This document shows positions 47,916 through 59,810 of a stretch of DNA of 64,000 bases, one piece after another; positions within the stretch are counted from its first letter, which is position 1; every line of letters starts with the position of its first letter. A program made the position numbers and the translations under genes. This DNA is from Raphanus sativus (lineage: Eukaryota > Streptophyta > Magnoliopsida > Brassicales > Brassicaceae): positions 9,494,106-9,558,105 of the forward strand of contig NC_079518.1 in NCBI RefSeq assembly GCF_000801105.2, written 5' to 3'. The notes under the pieces were generated by a model. That model saw nothing but the letters and a program-made list of their open reading frames with translations. It had not been told where the DNA came from and searched no databases.

Positions 47916-48100
47916 AAGTGAAACCTCTATAAATTAATAATGTTGGGACTACATCAAAACGATAATTTTTTTATTAATTTGAAGAGATTATTAATTTATC
48001 GAGATACTAATTAAACCAAAAACTCAATTTGGGACTATGAAATTATATTAATTAATAAAGATATTAATCTATCGATTATTAATTTAAAGAGGTTATACTG
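47916..48100. mobile_element. MITE with TA target site (185 bp)
   Basis: The termini AAGTGAAACCTCTATAAATT and, inverted, CAGTATAACCTCTTTAAATT match over about 25 bp and are flanked by TA on both sides, as for Tc1/Mariner-type elements. The inside repeats ATTAATTTATCGA and ATTAATCTATCGA motifs. Confidence 0.6.
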
Positions 48101-48666
48101 TATCTCGCTTACAAAGAAAATATATGAAGCTCTCTGCAAACACCCTATGAGAATTTGTTGACGTTCTAAATTGCTACATGTCCATTAATCATTCATCAAC
48201 ATTCTCTAAATTTTTTTCTAAAAATATTTAACAAAAAGGCATTTAAATATTATTTTCTTATTATTAGTCGGATCTCCAAATTAGTATACTAACTATTAAT
48301 TTTCTCTTATATTTAAGTGTTTTTAATAAGTATCTAAGAATTAAAATATTTAAAAATATTGAAAAAGATGGAAGAATATTAGAAGTGGTATGAGTGCAGA
48401 ATATTTTTACCTTGAGATTAAAATCCCTCTCTACTATATGTATTTTTAAGTGACCAATTTATTTTTCTAAACATTTTTTTTTTGCTTTTAGATACCCAAT
48501 GCAGATTACAACTATTGTGATTACTCTCATCAAGCGCTTTCTTCCTTGTTAAATTAGTATGTATTTATGTATGAATGTAAAAGCCAATTTTCACACAGGT
48601 TGAATTGGTCAAATAAAAAGGTCCAATATACTTTTTGTAAACAAGTCAGTATATTATTCTCTGGCA

Positions 48667-48709
48667 GCTCATATGAGCTTTTTTTCTTTGAAACACGCTC
48701 ATATGAGCT
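48667..48709 (-). repeat. Micro-insertion 7: poly(T) unit with 13-bp flanking duplication
   Basis: GCTCATATGAGCT occurs at 48667-48679 and 48697-48709. The 17-base insert reads TTTTTTCTTTGAAACAC; the minus strand is GTGTTTC plus A-rich run. The duplicated sequence is itself a palindrome. Confidence 0.7.
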
Positions 48710-49094
48710 AATTATCATTTCCTTTTACAAGTTAAAATCTGAATGAATGTGTTACATCTCAAAATATGTTTTAGTTATGAGTGGGACTTTGTCTATTAAC
48801 TAATAAAACTGAGCCAGAGATAGTTTACGTGTATATATATAATATATTCCCCACATAGTATATGTTCTTTTCCAATTTATTTCTGTATATAAATGTTCCT
48901 TTCTTTAGAACGAAAAGAAAATGCCAGGAAAAGCAATCCATGCATATAAATAATATGAATATGATATTATAGTAAATTAAATGCAACCGAACGACAACCA
49001 TAACTACATAACATGTAAAACAAAATGTTTTAATTAAAATCACCATAATGTAAATGAAATTAACTCTCCTATAAGCGTATATAAATTTTCGTAC

Positions 49095-49142
49095 GTACAA
49101 ATACAACTTTTTTTTTGTTGAAGATATGTACAAATACAACTT
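49095..49142 (-). repeat. Micro-insertion 8: poly(T) unit with 15-bp flanking duplication
   Basis: GTACAAATACAACTT occurs at 49095-49109 and 49128-49142. The 18-base insert reads TTTTTTTGTTGAAGATAT; the minus strand is ATATCTTC plus A-rich run, close to micro-insertion 2. Confidence 0.8.
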
Positions 49143-49251
49143 ATTATCGTAAGACATTTTCCATGTCCAATATATGGTCCTATCGACCAACAATGATCTC
49201 ATCCGATGTAGATCATGATTTCACAAATAATGTCGTGCAAAAAAGAGCCAT

Positions 49252-49794
49252 TTACCGTTCAATTCCAGCCGCAGCAGCGTCAACAATACTTCTCATCACA
49301 TTCACTTGTGTCTGAAGTGAAACAATGTAATCTAACGTTTCTTGAATCAACAAGACATTATTGCTCATAAACTCTCCACCAGGGACAGCGTTTCTTAACC
49401 CTTGAGTCTTTCTCTTGACGAGCTTCTTTGCTTTTGCTGCGACCTCTTCCATCGCTGATCTCGACTTCCTCCTCATCAAGATCTTCTTGCTTCTTCTCAC
49501 GATCTTTCTATGACACATAACTTTAGGTAACTTTTTGTTGATTAACGTTTCCTCTTTGATGCCAGAGAGCATTTGACGTACGAGGAAATTGTCCTCGGAG
49601 GCGGTTTTCTGGATTAGGGCTCGGCTCCAACATGTTGTTCCTTTTCTTAGAGACGCCATTGCAACGTCTGCAGAGAGCTTTATTGCTCTCTTTCGCTCGG
49701 AGACGCTCGTGTTGTCTATCGAAGGACGGAATATCTGAAGACCCATTTGCCATTTCTTTAGGAATTCTTTATTCATTGAGCTCGTAGGTTGCAT
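49252..49794 (-). CDS. IBL1: IBH1-like 1, atypical (non-DNA-binding) bHLH regulator
   Basis: A single exon encodes 180 residues, as usual for this family. The C-terminal helix-loop-helix spans about 115-170 (SAMEEVAAKAKKLVKRK, the loop GLRNAVPGGEFM, then LIQETLDYIVSLQTQV). The basic part lacks the His-Glu-Arg of DNA-binding bHLH proteins, which fits an atypical HLH that binds other bHLHs. In Arabidopsis IBL1 and IBH1 restrain brassinosteroid- and gibberellin-driven cell elongation (established knowledge). The N-terminus MQPTSSMNKEFLKKWQ allows Met1 or Met7. The gene lies downstream of the RING gene as at Arabidopsis At4g30410, from memory. It looks intact. Confidence 0.85.
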   Translation of the reverse strand: MQPTSSMNKEFLKKWQMGLQIFRPSIDNTSVSERKRAIKLSADVAMASLRKGTTCWSRALIQKTASEDNFLVRQMLSGIKEETLINKKLPKVMCHRKIVRRSKKILMRRKSRSAMEEVAAKAKKLVKRKTQGLRNAVPGGEFMSNNVLLIQETLDYIVSLQTQVNVMRSIVDAAAAGIER

Positions 49795-50476
49795 CCTGAA
49801 TCCGAATCAAGTAGAAATACTCAACATTCTGAACAATTCTCTTTTAAGATGTAAATAAATGCTAAGAAAGTAACAATTCACGTTGCTTTTACACATAAAC
49901 AGGTTTATACTAGAACATAGGCAAGATAATCACTCGCTTTTTTCATCACGATTTATGCGGCAATTTTAGTTTTAGTTGTGTGTAAAATATTATGAAAAAG
50001 TTATATGAAAAATAAAAACAGAAACTTTTATTTGAGAGTATGAAATTATGGGTTTTGAAAAAATGTCAGACCGACACTACACATAAGAGTAAACATCAAC
50101 GAGTTGGGAGACATGTAATAAACATAAAATCATAATCAAACTGGCCGTATATATCCTGTTTAGGGATCCTTATCATGACGAAAAGAGCAATTACCCTTTT
50201 TGTAGAATATTTCTTCTTCTTTTGTTGAGCGTAAGATTGCCAAGAAGAAAGGTCAGCTCACGAATTAGTGAAATCGACAAGAGAGAGACAGAGATGTAAG
50301 AGAGAGAGAAAGGAGAAGAAGATGCTCCAATTTTATTTGTTTCAAAACGAGAGGGAAAATGGTGGGGGCAATATGAGATACGAGAAGCACATGCATGCAC
50401 ATGCTATTGTATGGCCCCACTTACCCTTTTGTATATTACCCTACAATTTAGGAAACCTTTCTCGAATATTATTTGT

Positions 50477-50520
50477 TTCCGCCGAATTTTTTTTTTTTTT
50501 TTGATAATAATTCCGCCGAA
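50477..50520 (-). repeat. Micro-insertion 9: poly(T) unit with 10-bp flanking duplication
   Basis: TTCCGCCGAA occurs at 50477-50486 and 50511-50520. The 24-base insert is a T-run then GATAATAA; the minus strand is TTATTATC plus A-run. Confidence 0.75.
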
Positions 50521-50636
50521 AATTTGTAATGATGATATATATGTTTATGATGTTACAAAAGTGTATTTTTAGGAATGTTAAATCTATTAATCAAGAAAAT
50601 GATATATATGTTTAGGATGTTATAGATGCGTATTTT

Positions 50637-50677
50637 AGAAATGTTAAATCTTTTTGTAACACAGAAATGTTAAATCT
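50637..50677 (-). repeat. Micro-insertion 10: short unit with 15-bp flanking duplication
   Basis: AGAAATGTTAAATCT occurs at 50637-50651 and 50663-50677. The 11-base insert reads TTTTGTAACAC; the minus strand is GTGTTAC then AAAA. The same word also occurs nearby as a dispersed repeat, so it is less certain. Confidence 0.5.
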
Positions 50678-52508
50678 ATTAATCAAGAAAAAAATGATTT
50701 ATGGACAATGTCAATGCACCAATAGAATACATAAAATGGTAATTTGAAAAAAAAATTAACTGTAAATTAGTTACCAAACCAATGTTGGAGAAGAGAAAGT
50801 TGAGAAACAGTAGATTCTCATGATACTGAAGTGATATATACCACCATTATGCATATCGAATTTTAATCATGTAGTCATGTGTGCATTTTATGCGTAAGTT
50901 CGTTTCGTGTATTGTTTCTTTTCTTGCGATCAGTGACAATTACATTTATCTCACACTACAGGAAAATTGACATTTAAATCATCAACTATTTGAAATCAGC
51001 AAATTTAATATTTAACTATTAGTTGCATAATTTAATTTTCAGTTAATAGTTAACCTGGCAAATTGATGACTAAAAATGTCAACCGCCAAGTTATAAATTA
51101 TTTTTGTTAGTTTTATATCAATTATATTTGCTATTAAATATGGAAAACTCGAAATCTCTAAATTCAAATTTTAATTTTGAGTAAAATCGATTTCCGACGA
51201 CAACAAAAATGATTTTTCAGTGATAAGGGAAACAATTCAGTCCAAGTATCACCGGAAATCACTCTTCTTGTTACCGAAAATTATTTTCACTCAACTAGAG
51301 TTTAATTTAGAGTTTCGAGTTTTTAGATTTAATGCCGAGGATAATTGATATATAAATTAATAAGAATCATTTACGATTTAACATTTAGCTTTTTCAGTCA
51401 CTAATTTACCAAAACAACTATCAGTTAGAGAACAAAATCGTGTAAATAATAGTTCGATATTAAATTTGCTGATATAAAATAGTCGAAGATTTAAATGTCC
51501 ATTCTCCCCTCCAATATCTATTTCTATATACATGAATGCAATGTACGTTCACATATGAACATATTTCTATCTGAGAAGCTGATCAATCAGCGCAGTCACC
51601 ACACAAGTGATACAAGCTTTCAAAATTTTTGATTTGTGAAAGTTTAATTTCTTATTAAAACATGATACTTCAAAAATTATCTCAAGTTTTGATTTAAATA
51701 TTAAAGAACGTAAAATGTTATACGAATGTGGTAAAAATAAATAAATAAATAAATAATATACATGTGTGTGCGTGCGTGAGTGTAGTTGTCCAATTTTGTA
51801 GATTCACGTTAGCTAAATAGTCTGTTTGTAAATTAATAGGTCCTTCCATCATAATAATAAAAACTAGAAAGAAAATGTGCAAATAAATATAATGTTAGTT
51901 TTTATTATCTCAGCAAATCTATTGCTACAAAACCAGCTTTTATTATAACTGATTAGATAAAGATTCATGCTTAATTGTAAATGATTCACATAGTAAAAAC
52001 TATCTCATCTGTTTCATTTTAATTTTGGTCTTAGATATATGCACACATATTAAAAATATATTTAATTATATTTATTTCCAAAATAAAATATTGTTATCTA
52101 TACACCTAATCATATTTTAACTAATAAAAAATAATTAAAAATATTGTTAATAAATTTTGCATCGAAATTCTAAAATATTATTTATTTTAAATTAATTATT
52201 ATTCATTTTAAAACAACAACTAACTAAAACGAAAAGAGTAATTGTTCTAGTGATTACTGATTAGTGACACCGACCAATATTATTTATCGAGACTAATTAT
52301 AGATCAATAATATAAAAGTGAATTTGAAAACTAATCAAATCATTCAATGGTGGTTTAGTGGTAGATTAGCTTTTGCTTGTTAAACAATTTAGGTTTGAAG
52401 ATATCCATTACATTTTATTATGTGACAATGTGAATTTCTATTGTTTACTGTCCATTTAAATATCTGAAAAAAATTATGTTTATTAAGTGCATTTCCTTTA
52501 AAGATTAA

Positions 52509-53023
52509 CTAAATTTTGGCCCGCACGCTCATGCGGATGTATTTGTTTATAAAATGTGTTGTTATTTGTTTTTATAAAATTGGACAAAAACATGAATCTA
52601 AAAAATCGAACCGATCCGGATCCAAAAAGAAGTACCAACCCGAACCAAAATTGATTAAATATCCAAATTATTCAATATTTTGGTATTTAGATAACTGAAA
52701 CTGATTCCGATCGCCGAATATTTCTGATATCCGAATATATTTGTAAAATATTTATATACTTATATATATTATTTTAGATTTAATGTATATAAAACATACA
52801 AAATATATATGATACTTTTAAGTTGGTTTAAATAACTGAAAATATATATAAATAGTCAGATGTAAATATTTAAAATAGTTAAAGTATACTCAAAACACCA
52901 AAAATATTTAAAATAATTATTGATTATCTATCCAAATATTTAAATCAAACCAATTTATATATTAAGTTTAAATATTCTGATAGATATTATTCAAATTTAT
53001 ATGTAATTTATATTCCAAATCAT
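52509..53023 (-). mobile_element. Helitron-like 3' end with nested CCGAA-rich sequence
   Basis: On the minus strand the end reads CCGCATGAGCGTGCGGG (stem CCGCA/TGCGG), then CCAAAATTTAG, with T flanking. The terminal tetranucleotide is TTAG rather than CTAG. No 5' end is found before the second direct repeat. The interior holds the ATCCGAA/CCGAAT words of other degraded elements here. Confidence 0.4.
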
Positions 53024-53155
53024 CCAGTGGTGGTTTAGTGGTAGATAAGCTTCGGCTTGTTAAACAATTTAGGTTTGAAGATATCCATTACATTTTATTA
53101 TGTGACAACATGAATTTCTATTGTTTACTGTCTATTTAAATATCTGAAAAAATCT

Positions 53156-53201
53156 GTCTATTAAGTGTATTTATTTTTTGAAAAGTCTATTAAGTGTATT
53201 T
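53156..53201 (-). repeat. Micro-insertion 11: poly(T) unit with 17-bp flanking duplication
   Basis: GTCTATTAAGTGTATTT occurs at 53156-53172 and 53185-53201. The 12-base insert reads ATTTTTTGAAAA; the minus strand is TTTTC plus A-run. It lies in copy 2 of the 170-bp repeat and is absent from copy 1, so copy 1 shows the empty site. Confidence 0.9.
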
Positions 53202-53213
53202 CCTTTAAAGATT

Positions 53214-55889
53214 AATATGAATTTTTATAGATCTAAAATATCTTTATGTTAATAAAAAAGAGTTTGAAAAGTTTATGCTAAATCATTCACAAGCCATAAT
53301 TATACAGTAAATTATTTATTTTATCTTCTTGCTAGTAGTAAATATAAAACGCAATTATAGATTAACTATATCTTTTGTAAAAATATTTTTTTATTATTGT
53401 TCAATTCCGATCTAATTATCTAGATCATTTTAAATTTTAGTGCTAGAATTGCATTTTGATATCCTAAAGAGAAATTTGATTAAAAAAAATATATCATAAA
53501 GAGAAATAGATGTTCTTGATATGACTTTGTGTACACATACAACAAATAACATCAATGGTTTTAGTGGTGAAAACGTGGTGATCCGCAAACTTTGGGAAAG
53601 CCTGTTTCCAGAAGAAAAGAGAAAAAATGCAACAATAGTTCAATTTATCGAAGATATATATAGGTAGATAATTGAATTTTATTATTTGGAAATATTAAAA
53701 ACAAAATTATGATATTGACAGACGACGATGTACAATATTGAACATGAATGACACTGATAAATGTGTTACAGTATTGCACATGAATGATACTGATAGTGAT
53801 AGATGTGTTATATAAAACCACTTGAAAAAAAACAAAATGATAAATTTTTTTTTTGTCGGGTAATAATTTTCTCTAACAAAATACATCGAACATGGATCCT
53901 CTGGTGCGAGACTTTCGTATCCAATGGACCTCCGTAATTTACGGGAATCTCTACAATCATTCTCCGAACTCTACACGCCCGCAATCTCATGTTGTCGTCA
54001 CCGTATCTGATTTATTTGATAATTTTTTTCACAAAAGTGATTTGTGCCCTTAATTTCTATTCGTTACTAGGCCTATTCGTTACAATAAATTCACCAATAT
54101 TCAAATATAGAAACACATTAAATGGCATCGTTAAGTTAATGGGAAGATGATCCTAAACGCACGCGTCCACTGGAAGCGCATGTGCACACATGGAGGGACC
54201 CTTGTCCATCAGGAATGCGGGAACCACTCATTCACTTTTATGTTGTGATTTCAACGGAGGATCCCAGCTTCTTCTCCTTGCCTCAGATAAATAGAGTTAG
54301 ACAAAATATCGATATTAATATGCAATATTTGTAAAATGAAAAATCACAAATACAGATATTTTTAATATGTATATACATATTTATTGAATTATATATAAGT
54401 TATGTAAATATTAAATTGTATATAAATTTTATCATATTTTTATTTAGTAAATTTACTAAATTATTTATTATAATTTTTTAAAAAGTAAATACATTTTTTA
54501 TTTTGTAGTAAAATATCATCATTTCCTATTATTTTCTAATTTTTGATTTATTAATATGCATTTATACATATATTTAAAGAATTATATATAATTTATATAA
54601 ATATTATATTTTATCAAAATTTTATCATATTTTTATTCACTAAATTTATTAAAGTATTCAATATAATTTATTAAAAAGTAAATAGAATTGATTTTTGTAA
54701 GAAAATATTATTATTTTATAATATTTTTGGAATTTTATTTATTTTTATTTTTATAGATCAAATAAGATATCCGATTAAAAACCTAAAAAATACTGATATC
54801 TGGAACACTAAATATCTATATGACTACGAATCAAATCGGATCGAATAATTAATTATTTAGACTAAACATATCGGATCACGAATACCTCCTTGATCCAAAG
54901 ATTCTATTCGTACCTACCTCTACTCATAAGGACGGTTGTGATTCGAAATTTTGCATCTTGTTGAACTCCTGCAATTACAAACATGAAGCTTGATGGAAAA
55001 TTTGCTTAAAATTATTTGCAAATTAGTCCAAAAAGTATGTGTTTGCAAGTTTATAAGGGAAAGAGAGGTCTTTATTATGATTTAGTGAGCTGCTTAATCT
55101 ACATTACATTAACCAAGTTGATTTGTAAAATACATCAACAAGCTTGTTAGTTATTTGGCGGACCGTTCGGGGCAGACGTAGGTGTTCGGATACAGGTCAG
55201 GTGCACCCACTGTTTTTTCATTTTTTCTTAAATAAGCTATGTTAATTTGATAAAGCTATTTAGTGAACAAGTAACAAAGGTGCTCTCAATTCAAATTTTG
55301 TTGGTTCCTTTGTGTTGTGTCCGCAATTAAAAAAACTTCTAGATCCACCATTAGACAGACTAAAATTTGTTTCTTGATGTATGTATTGGGGACATCTTTC
55401 GAAAATTAGAAAATTATCTTAAACAATAAAAAAGGGATACCAAAAAAATAGATCAATTCCCTTATCATCAACTAAGTTTAAATTTAAAGTCCATCTAACT
55501 TAATAATATAATATTTGAGTTTTATCCTCACAATTCAATCCAATCTATTATCGATATAATCAAAATCGGTCTATTTCAGACATTTCAAAATTAATAGTAA
55601 AAAGTCATCATGTCAAATGAGTGTATATTAGGGACATTGTCTCACGAGTTTAAATGATTTTATTTAATATATATCAGTAATTTGTTTTAAATTGAAAGCT
55701 TATCTATTTGATAAATTGAATGTTTTTTGTGCTAAATCAAACAAGTGATGGAACCAATTAAGTTTCGGTGTGAGTGATTTGGAGAGGATGGAAGTATTTT
55801 CAATATTGTAAGATAATTTAAGCGATAACTATTTTTTTCGCTGAAATTGATCTGATCTACTATTTACGATCTCAATTCTAATCATATTC
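53214..55889. other. Gene-free AT-rich DNA with a degraded element
   Basis: About 54295-54930 resembles the 31078-31621 type: it closes with GGATCGAATAAT, ATCGGATCACGAATAC and ATTCGTACCTACCTCTA, a decayed inverted form of TAGGGATGGAYACGAAT. No clear target duplication is seen. There is no coding content elsewhere. Confidence 0.45.
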
Positions 55890-56641
55890 ATAGGTAGCCA
55901 TGCAGTGCTGTGCCTAGGATATTAAGAGCCTGAAGCAAAACAAGTTGTCAATTTCACTTCAAATAATAGTAGCATTTCACTCTTTTAATGTAAGAGAAAA
56001 TTCTATATAAATAAGACATTTCTTTAATGCCTCAAAATTTATATATCATAAGAACACCGTGAGGCCATGTGAAATAATTTAAAGTTAGAAGCAGTAGAAC
56101 GTAACTGGCTGAATAGCGAGTGGATTAGCTTCAGTTTCATGATACATACTACGAATCTACGACTGACATATACAGGCCAAAAGTAAAACTCTTGATGAAC
56201 CCTCAGAAAGTTTAGTATTCTACCGTGAATTGCGGGTTCACTTAGAGCTTTTCTTCCTCTAGGACTTAGAAGAACAAAGAAATTAGGAGAATATATAATA
56301 ATTGGATTATGCTTTTTGTATAATCTAAAATCAACAAACATAATCTCCTTTTAATGATATGGTTGTCCCCTCAAACGAAGGGAAATATTAATTATAATTA
56401 GTCGCTTCTGCCGTACTCTTCCAAGGACAAAAGTAAAAATTCTCCTCCCCTAATTACTTAACTTAGTTGTTTATCGGAGAAGTTTGAAAACGTCAAAAAA
56501 CTTAATCCTCCTATATAAGACTCATCAGCCTGATGAAGATGGGTAAGACTTTACTAGAAGCGGAACAAACAAATAATGTTAAACATGTTAACAAACACGT
56601 ATCTAGAGCAGACTTTAACACAAAAAATAGAGAAGAGGGTG

Positions 56642-56687
56642 TCTCCATTTTCAAATCTTTTTTTTGTTTTGCTAAAAATCTCCATTT
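56642..56687 (-). repeat. Micro-insertion 12 (weak): poly(T) unit with 9-bp duplication
   Basis: TCTCCATTT occurs at 56642-56650 and 56679-56687. Between them are T-rich bases ending GCTAAAAA; the minus strand gives TTTTTAGC plus A-rich run, the same leader as micro-insertions 1 and 6. Confidence 0.5.
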
Positions 56688-56862
56688 ACTATCTTCTAGT
56701 CAACAAAGGTTGACTTTGGGTCGTTTGCTCGTTCCATAGTTGGTAAATTGTGTTAATAATGATATCCCGCCTTGAACATATTGTACTTATTGATTATATT
56801 GTAATATTAATACAACCATAAGCCGAAATCATATGAGAGAGAGATGATATAATCCTGTAATC

Positions 56863-56914
56863 AAGGCTTCATACCTCATAAGTGCCCCAAGGCTTCATAC
56901 CTCATAAGTGCCCT
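56863..56914. repeat. 26-bp tandem duplication
   Basis: Two adjacent copies of a 26-bp unit starting AAGGCTTCATACCTCATAAG, differing only at the last base. Confidence 0.85.
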
Positions 56915-57082
56915 TTCACATGTGTATTTTAATATGATTTTGACAATAATAAAAGTAAATAGTAAATAGCTACCTTGTTTTGCTTCAGGCTAATCAGATT
57001 TTCCCATGCATTTGAGAAGGTTGGATCTTAATTTAGTAACTCATATATTCGCTGACCCGTTGGTAATACATATAATCATTAT

Positions 57083-57290
57083 CAGGGGCGGACCCAAGAA
57101 TAAATATGACTGGGGTCAAAAAAATAATAAAAGTGTCACCGGGGTAATGGAACCCTGGTTTTAGCGGGAACACATACCAAATTTTACCAACTCTACTACT
57201 AACTTTCTTACAATTTCCTATACTAAAGCAACATTTTATCAATTTTGTGGTGTCAATTGATCTTATTACCTATATTGTGGGTCCGCCCTG
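57083..57290. mobile_element. hAT-like MITE (208 bp)
   Basis: The inverted termini CAGGGGCGGACCCA and TGGGTCCGCCCTG match except for one base. The interior is AT-rich and non-coding. A flanking 8-bp duplication is not clear. Confidence 0.65.
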
Positions 57291-58318
57291 TAGGTTATAA
57301 TGCTTTAGTTTTCGAGTTTAAGATCAGGTTAAAATTCAAAATCCTCTATGCAGTCGATTTAAGATAACAGTTTTCCATATATAAATATTTTGGCTTCGAG
57401 TTAATTAGGAGAAAACATAAATTCCCTATATGTTAAAAGAAAATTATTTGTCATTAATGCATTCACACTATCTTTAACACATGACAGTTTCACATCAATT
57501 TCAAGTTAAATATACAGAGACGTGTTGGTCTTACGATCATTTGTCAATTAATATGTTTATACACTAATTTTTTACCACAAAATTTAATGTGTTTACACAA
57601 TATTTTTTTAATCAACTCATTTTTAATTCCTACATTTTTAACCTTTGTATTATTGAATTGAAATTCTTTATGTACAACTATTGAATAATATCATTTTAAA
57701 AGAAAGAAATACAAAGTTATCAAAATTCGCATCAACTAAAATAATGGAATGGAATGTTCTTAGAAATTGAAAGGTTCCTATCTTGCCGAACTTGGTCATG
57801 GTTAAGGTTTTGTAAACGAAGCAATAAATAATTGTGATAGGTTATGAATTAAGGAAATTGAGGTAAAAAACACCACACACAAGTCGGATCTTTAGTTTAG
57901 TAAAGTATCAATTTTCTTTACGAAGTTTTCATATCATACCAAGAATTAGAAAAATAATCAGATTGCTTAAAAAATCAGAAATCAGAAATTAGAAAAGCTT
58001 TAAAAAGAAAGACAATTTGTGAAATTGATTGAATAACAAAATTCAGGTGCCAAGTGAAGACATCAAATTATTTTACAGGCAACTCTAACACCTTTCACTC
58101 GATTGTATCATGTTTTTATTATATTTACCAAGATTTTTTTATAAGAAAATATACGTTATTGGTTATAGACTACGTCAATACATTCCTACCAATACTGACA
58201 CGACGTCCAACCATTTTTATTGGTATTCTTAATATATACTCCAATAATTATATATGTTAAATATGCCAAGAATATTTTTTACATTTATTTTATTTTTCTT
58301 TATATTAGTAGAAGAAAG
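57291..58318. other. Gene-free AT-rich DNA
   Basis: Nothing recognised; ORFs are short and AT-driven. Confidence 0.5.
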
Positions 58319-58938
58319 TAAGTATGGATAAAATATCTGGATCCGAAGAGCCAAACCGAACTAGATTTGAAAGTAATATTAAGTACAAACTAAAAATGAT
58401 TAAACACTCAGATGGATCTAAATTTTAATATCCAGATAACCGTACTCGAATCTAATACAAATTAAAATATTTTGGATGCCGAAATATCTAAATCACAATT
58501 ATATACTTAAAATTATTGATTATTTTTAGTTTTACATTTATTAGATATTCAAAATATGAAAATATCTAAAAATAATCAGCATAGTCACAAGAAAATGTTT
58601 AAAATACTGATAACATTTATTTTTTCTCCATCTAAATATTTAAATTGGACTAATTTTTATGTACATTTAAATACTTACTCTTACATTATTCAAATTTTTA
58701 TGTTTGATATAATTTATTTTCAGGTTTTGAGGACTTAAGTATATTTGGATTTTTTGTTGAAAATACATAATTAAAATGAGTATCTGAACTCGAATCCAAA
58801 CCAAATCAACAATGATTCTAACCAAATATAAACCAAAATTTATAAATATCCGAATAAGATTTAAATTTCTAACTCTAAAAATTTAAAATCCTAATAAATC
58901 AACTGAATCCGAACGGATATATAAAATATCTATCCCTA
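58319..58938. mobile_element. Degraded hAT-like MITE rich in ATCCGAA words
   Basis: The left end TAAGTATGGATAAAATATC and the inverted right end TAGGGATAGATATTTTATA are related. Words such as GGATCCGAA and CCGAACGGAT lie near both ends. No duplication is seen. Confidence 0.35.
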
Positions 58939-58989
58939 AAAAGGCTATATTACAAATCTCTTAGTATTACATATAATAAATAATTTAAT

Positions 58990-59021
58990 AAACATGCGCA
59001 CAGCGCATATTACTACCCAGT
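58990..59021 (+). mobile_element. Helitron-like 3' terminus (plus orientation)
   Basis: The hairpin ATGCGCACAGCGCAT is followed by ATTACTACCCAG and a flanking T, resembling a Helitron 3' end with CTAG mutated to CCAG. The matching 5' end was not found. Confidence 0.4.
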
Positions 59022-59149
59022 TTAGAGTTATATAAGCTAGTCGACCAAATTGAATTGTTTCAACTTGGAGCTTAATTTATAAGGAAACTGTTACTATGAG
59101 CTTTTAAGGATCACAACACGTGGTATCTTGGTTTGTTTGTTCTTGTTGT

Positions 59150-59810
59150 TCTCTAAGAGCATCTCCAATGCAAAACTAAATTTTTCTTTAAAATGGAGTA
59201 AAAAAGAATATGAAGTAAAAATGTTCCAACTTTATTCTATTTTTCACTCTATAATGGAGTAATGAACAAAAAAAAATTTACTCCATTTATAAAGTAATTT
59301 TTATTATGGAGTGAGATATGAAGTTGGGTTGAAGCATTTCTTACTTTATATTCTCTTTTACTCCATTTTAGAGTAAAAATGGAATGAGGATAGAAATGCC
59401 CTAAGAGGATGTCTAGTGGTATTCTATTTTTCTTTCTAAATGTAAATTATAGAGTAAAAGTTACTTCAATAGTATGTAATATCTTGCATTAAATATAGAT
59501 AAATGAACAGTTTTATACCAAATATAGATTAATACAGTTTATTTGTTCTATTTTTACGTTGAATTTTTTTCTTTACAAAATCATTTTTGATGTTTAGTAC
59601 ATCATATTTTTGTAATTATGTATTATGAAAAAATTTTAATTTAAAATAAAAGTTAAAGATTGTATAATACATTAGTAATTAAATAGAAAATAATATATTT
59701 GGAATACTATATTTTTAGAGTAAAAATAGAGGTAATTAGCCACTAGAATAAAAATCTTCTCTATTTTTAGAGTAAAAAATATAGGAACCATTGAGTGGTC
59801 TAACACTCTT
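59150..59810. mobile_element. Two adjacent MITE-like units built on GGAGTAAAAA/AGAGTAAAAA words
   Basis: Unit 1 (about 59155-59405) runs from AGAGCATCTCCAATGC to GAAATGCCCTAAGAGG, approximately inverted ends. Unit 2 (about 59405-59810) runs from GGATGTCTAGTGGTATTCTA to ATAGGAACCATTGAGTGG. Both carry repeated GAGTAAAAAT stretches in both orientations. Confidence 0.4.

Larger units (their letters stand above)
48103..49251. other. AT-rich spacer, no gene
   Basis: It includes micro-insertions 7 and 8. The 125-codon minus-strand ORF 48825-49202 is Tyr/Ile/Leu-rich and AT-driven and overlaps the IBL1 3' flank, so I do not call it a gene. Confidence 0.5.
49795..52335. other. IBL1 promoter, then gene-free AT-rich DNA
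   Basis: The 70-80-codon ORFs at 50191-50504 lie in GA-rich leader-like DNA and show no domain. An ATGTTAAATCTATTAATCAAGAAAA-type repeat recurs at about 50577 and 50664. No gene is seen. Confidence 0.5.
52336..53213. repeat. About 170-bp direct repeat flanking a Helitron-like end
   Basis: Copy 1 (52336-52508) and copy 2 (about 53024-53213) share TGGTGGTTTAGTGGTAGAT, AACAATTTAGGTTTGAAGAT, ATCCATTACATTTTATTATG and CCTTTAAAGATTAA in order. Copy 1 stops exactly where the Helitron-like 3' terminus (52509) begins. The first 60 bp resemble a tRNA-Gly head (A box TGGTTTAGTGG, weak B box GGTTTGAAG), so the unit may be a SINE. Confidence 0.7.
55900..57010. mobile_element. Putative TIR element with 18-bp perfect inverted arms
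   Basis: AGCCTGAAGCAAAACAAG at 55927-55944 recurs inverted at 56974-56991, with weaker similarity outward. The interior is AT-rich with no transposase. The exact ends and target duplication are not resolved. Confidence 0.5.

Noticed and set aside
48825..49202. 125-codon minus-strand ORF downstream of IBL1
   Set aside because: Tyr, Ile and Phe excess from AT-rich DNA, no motif, and it overlaps the likely IBL1 3' UTR.
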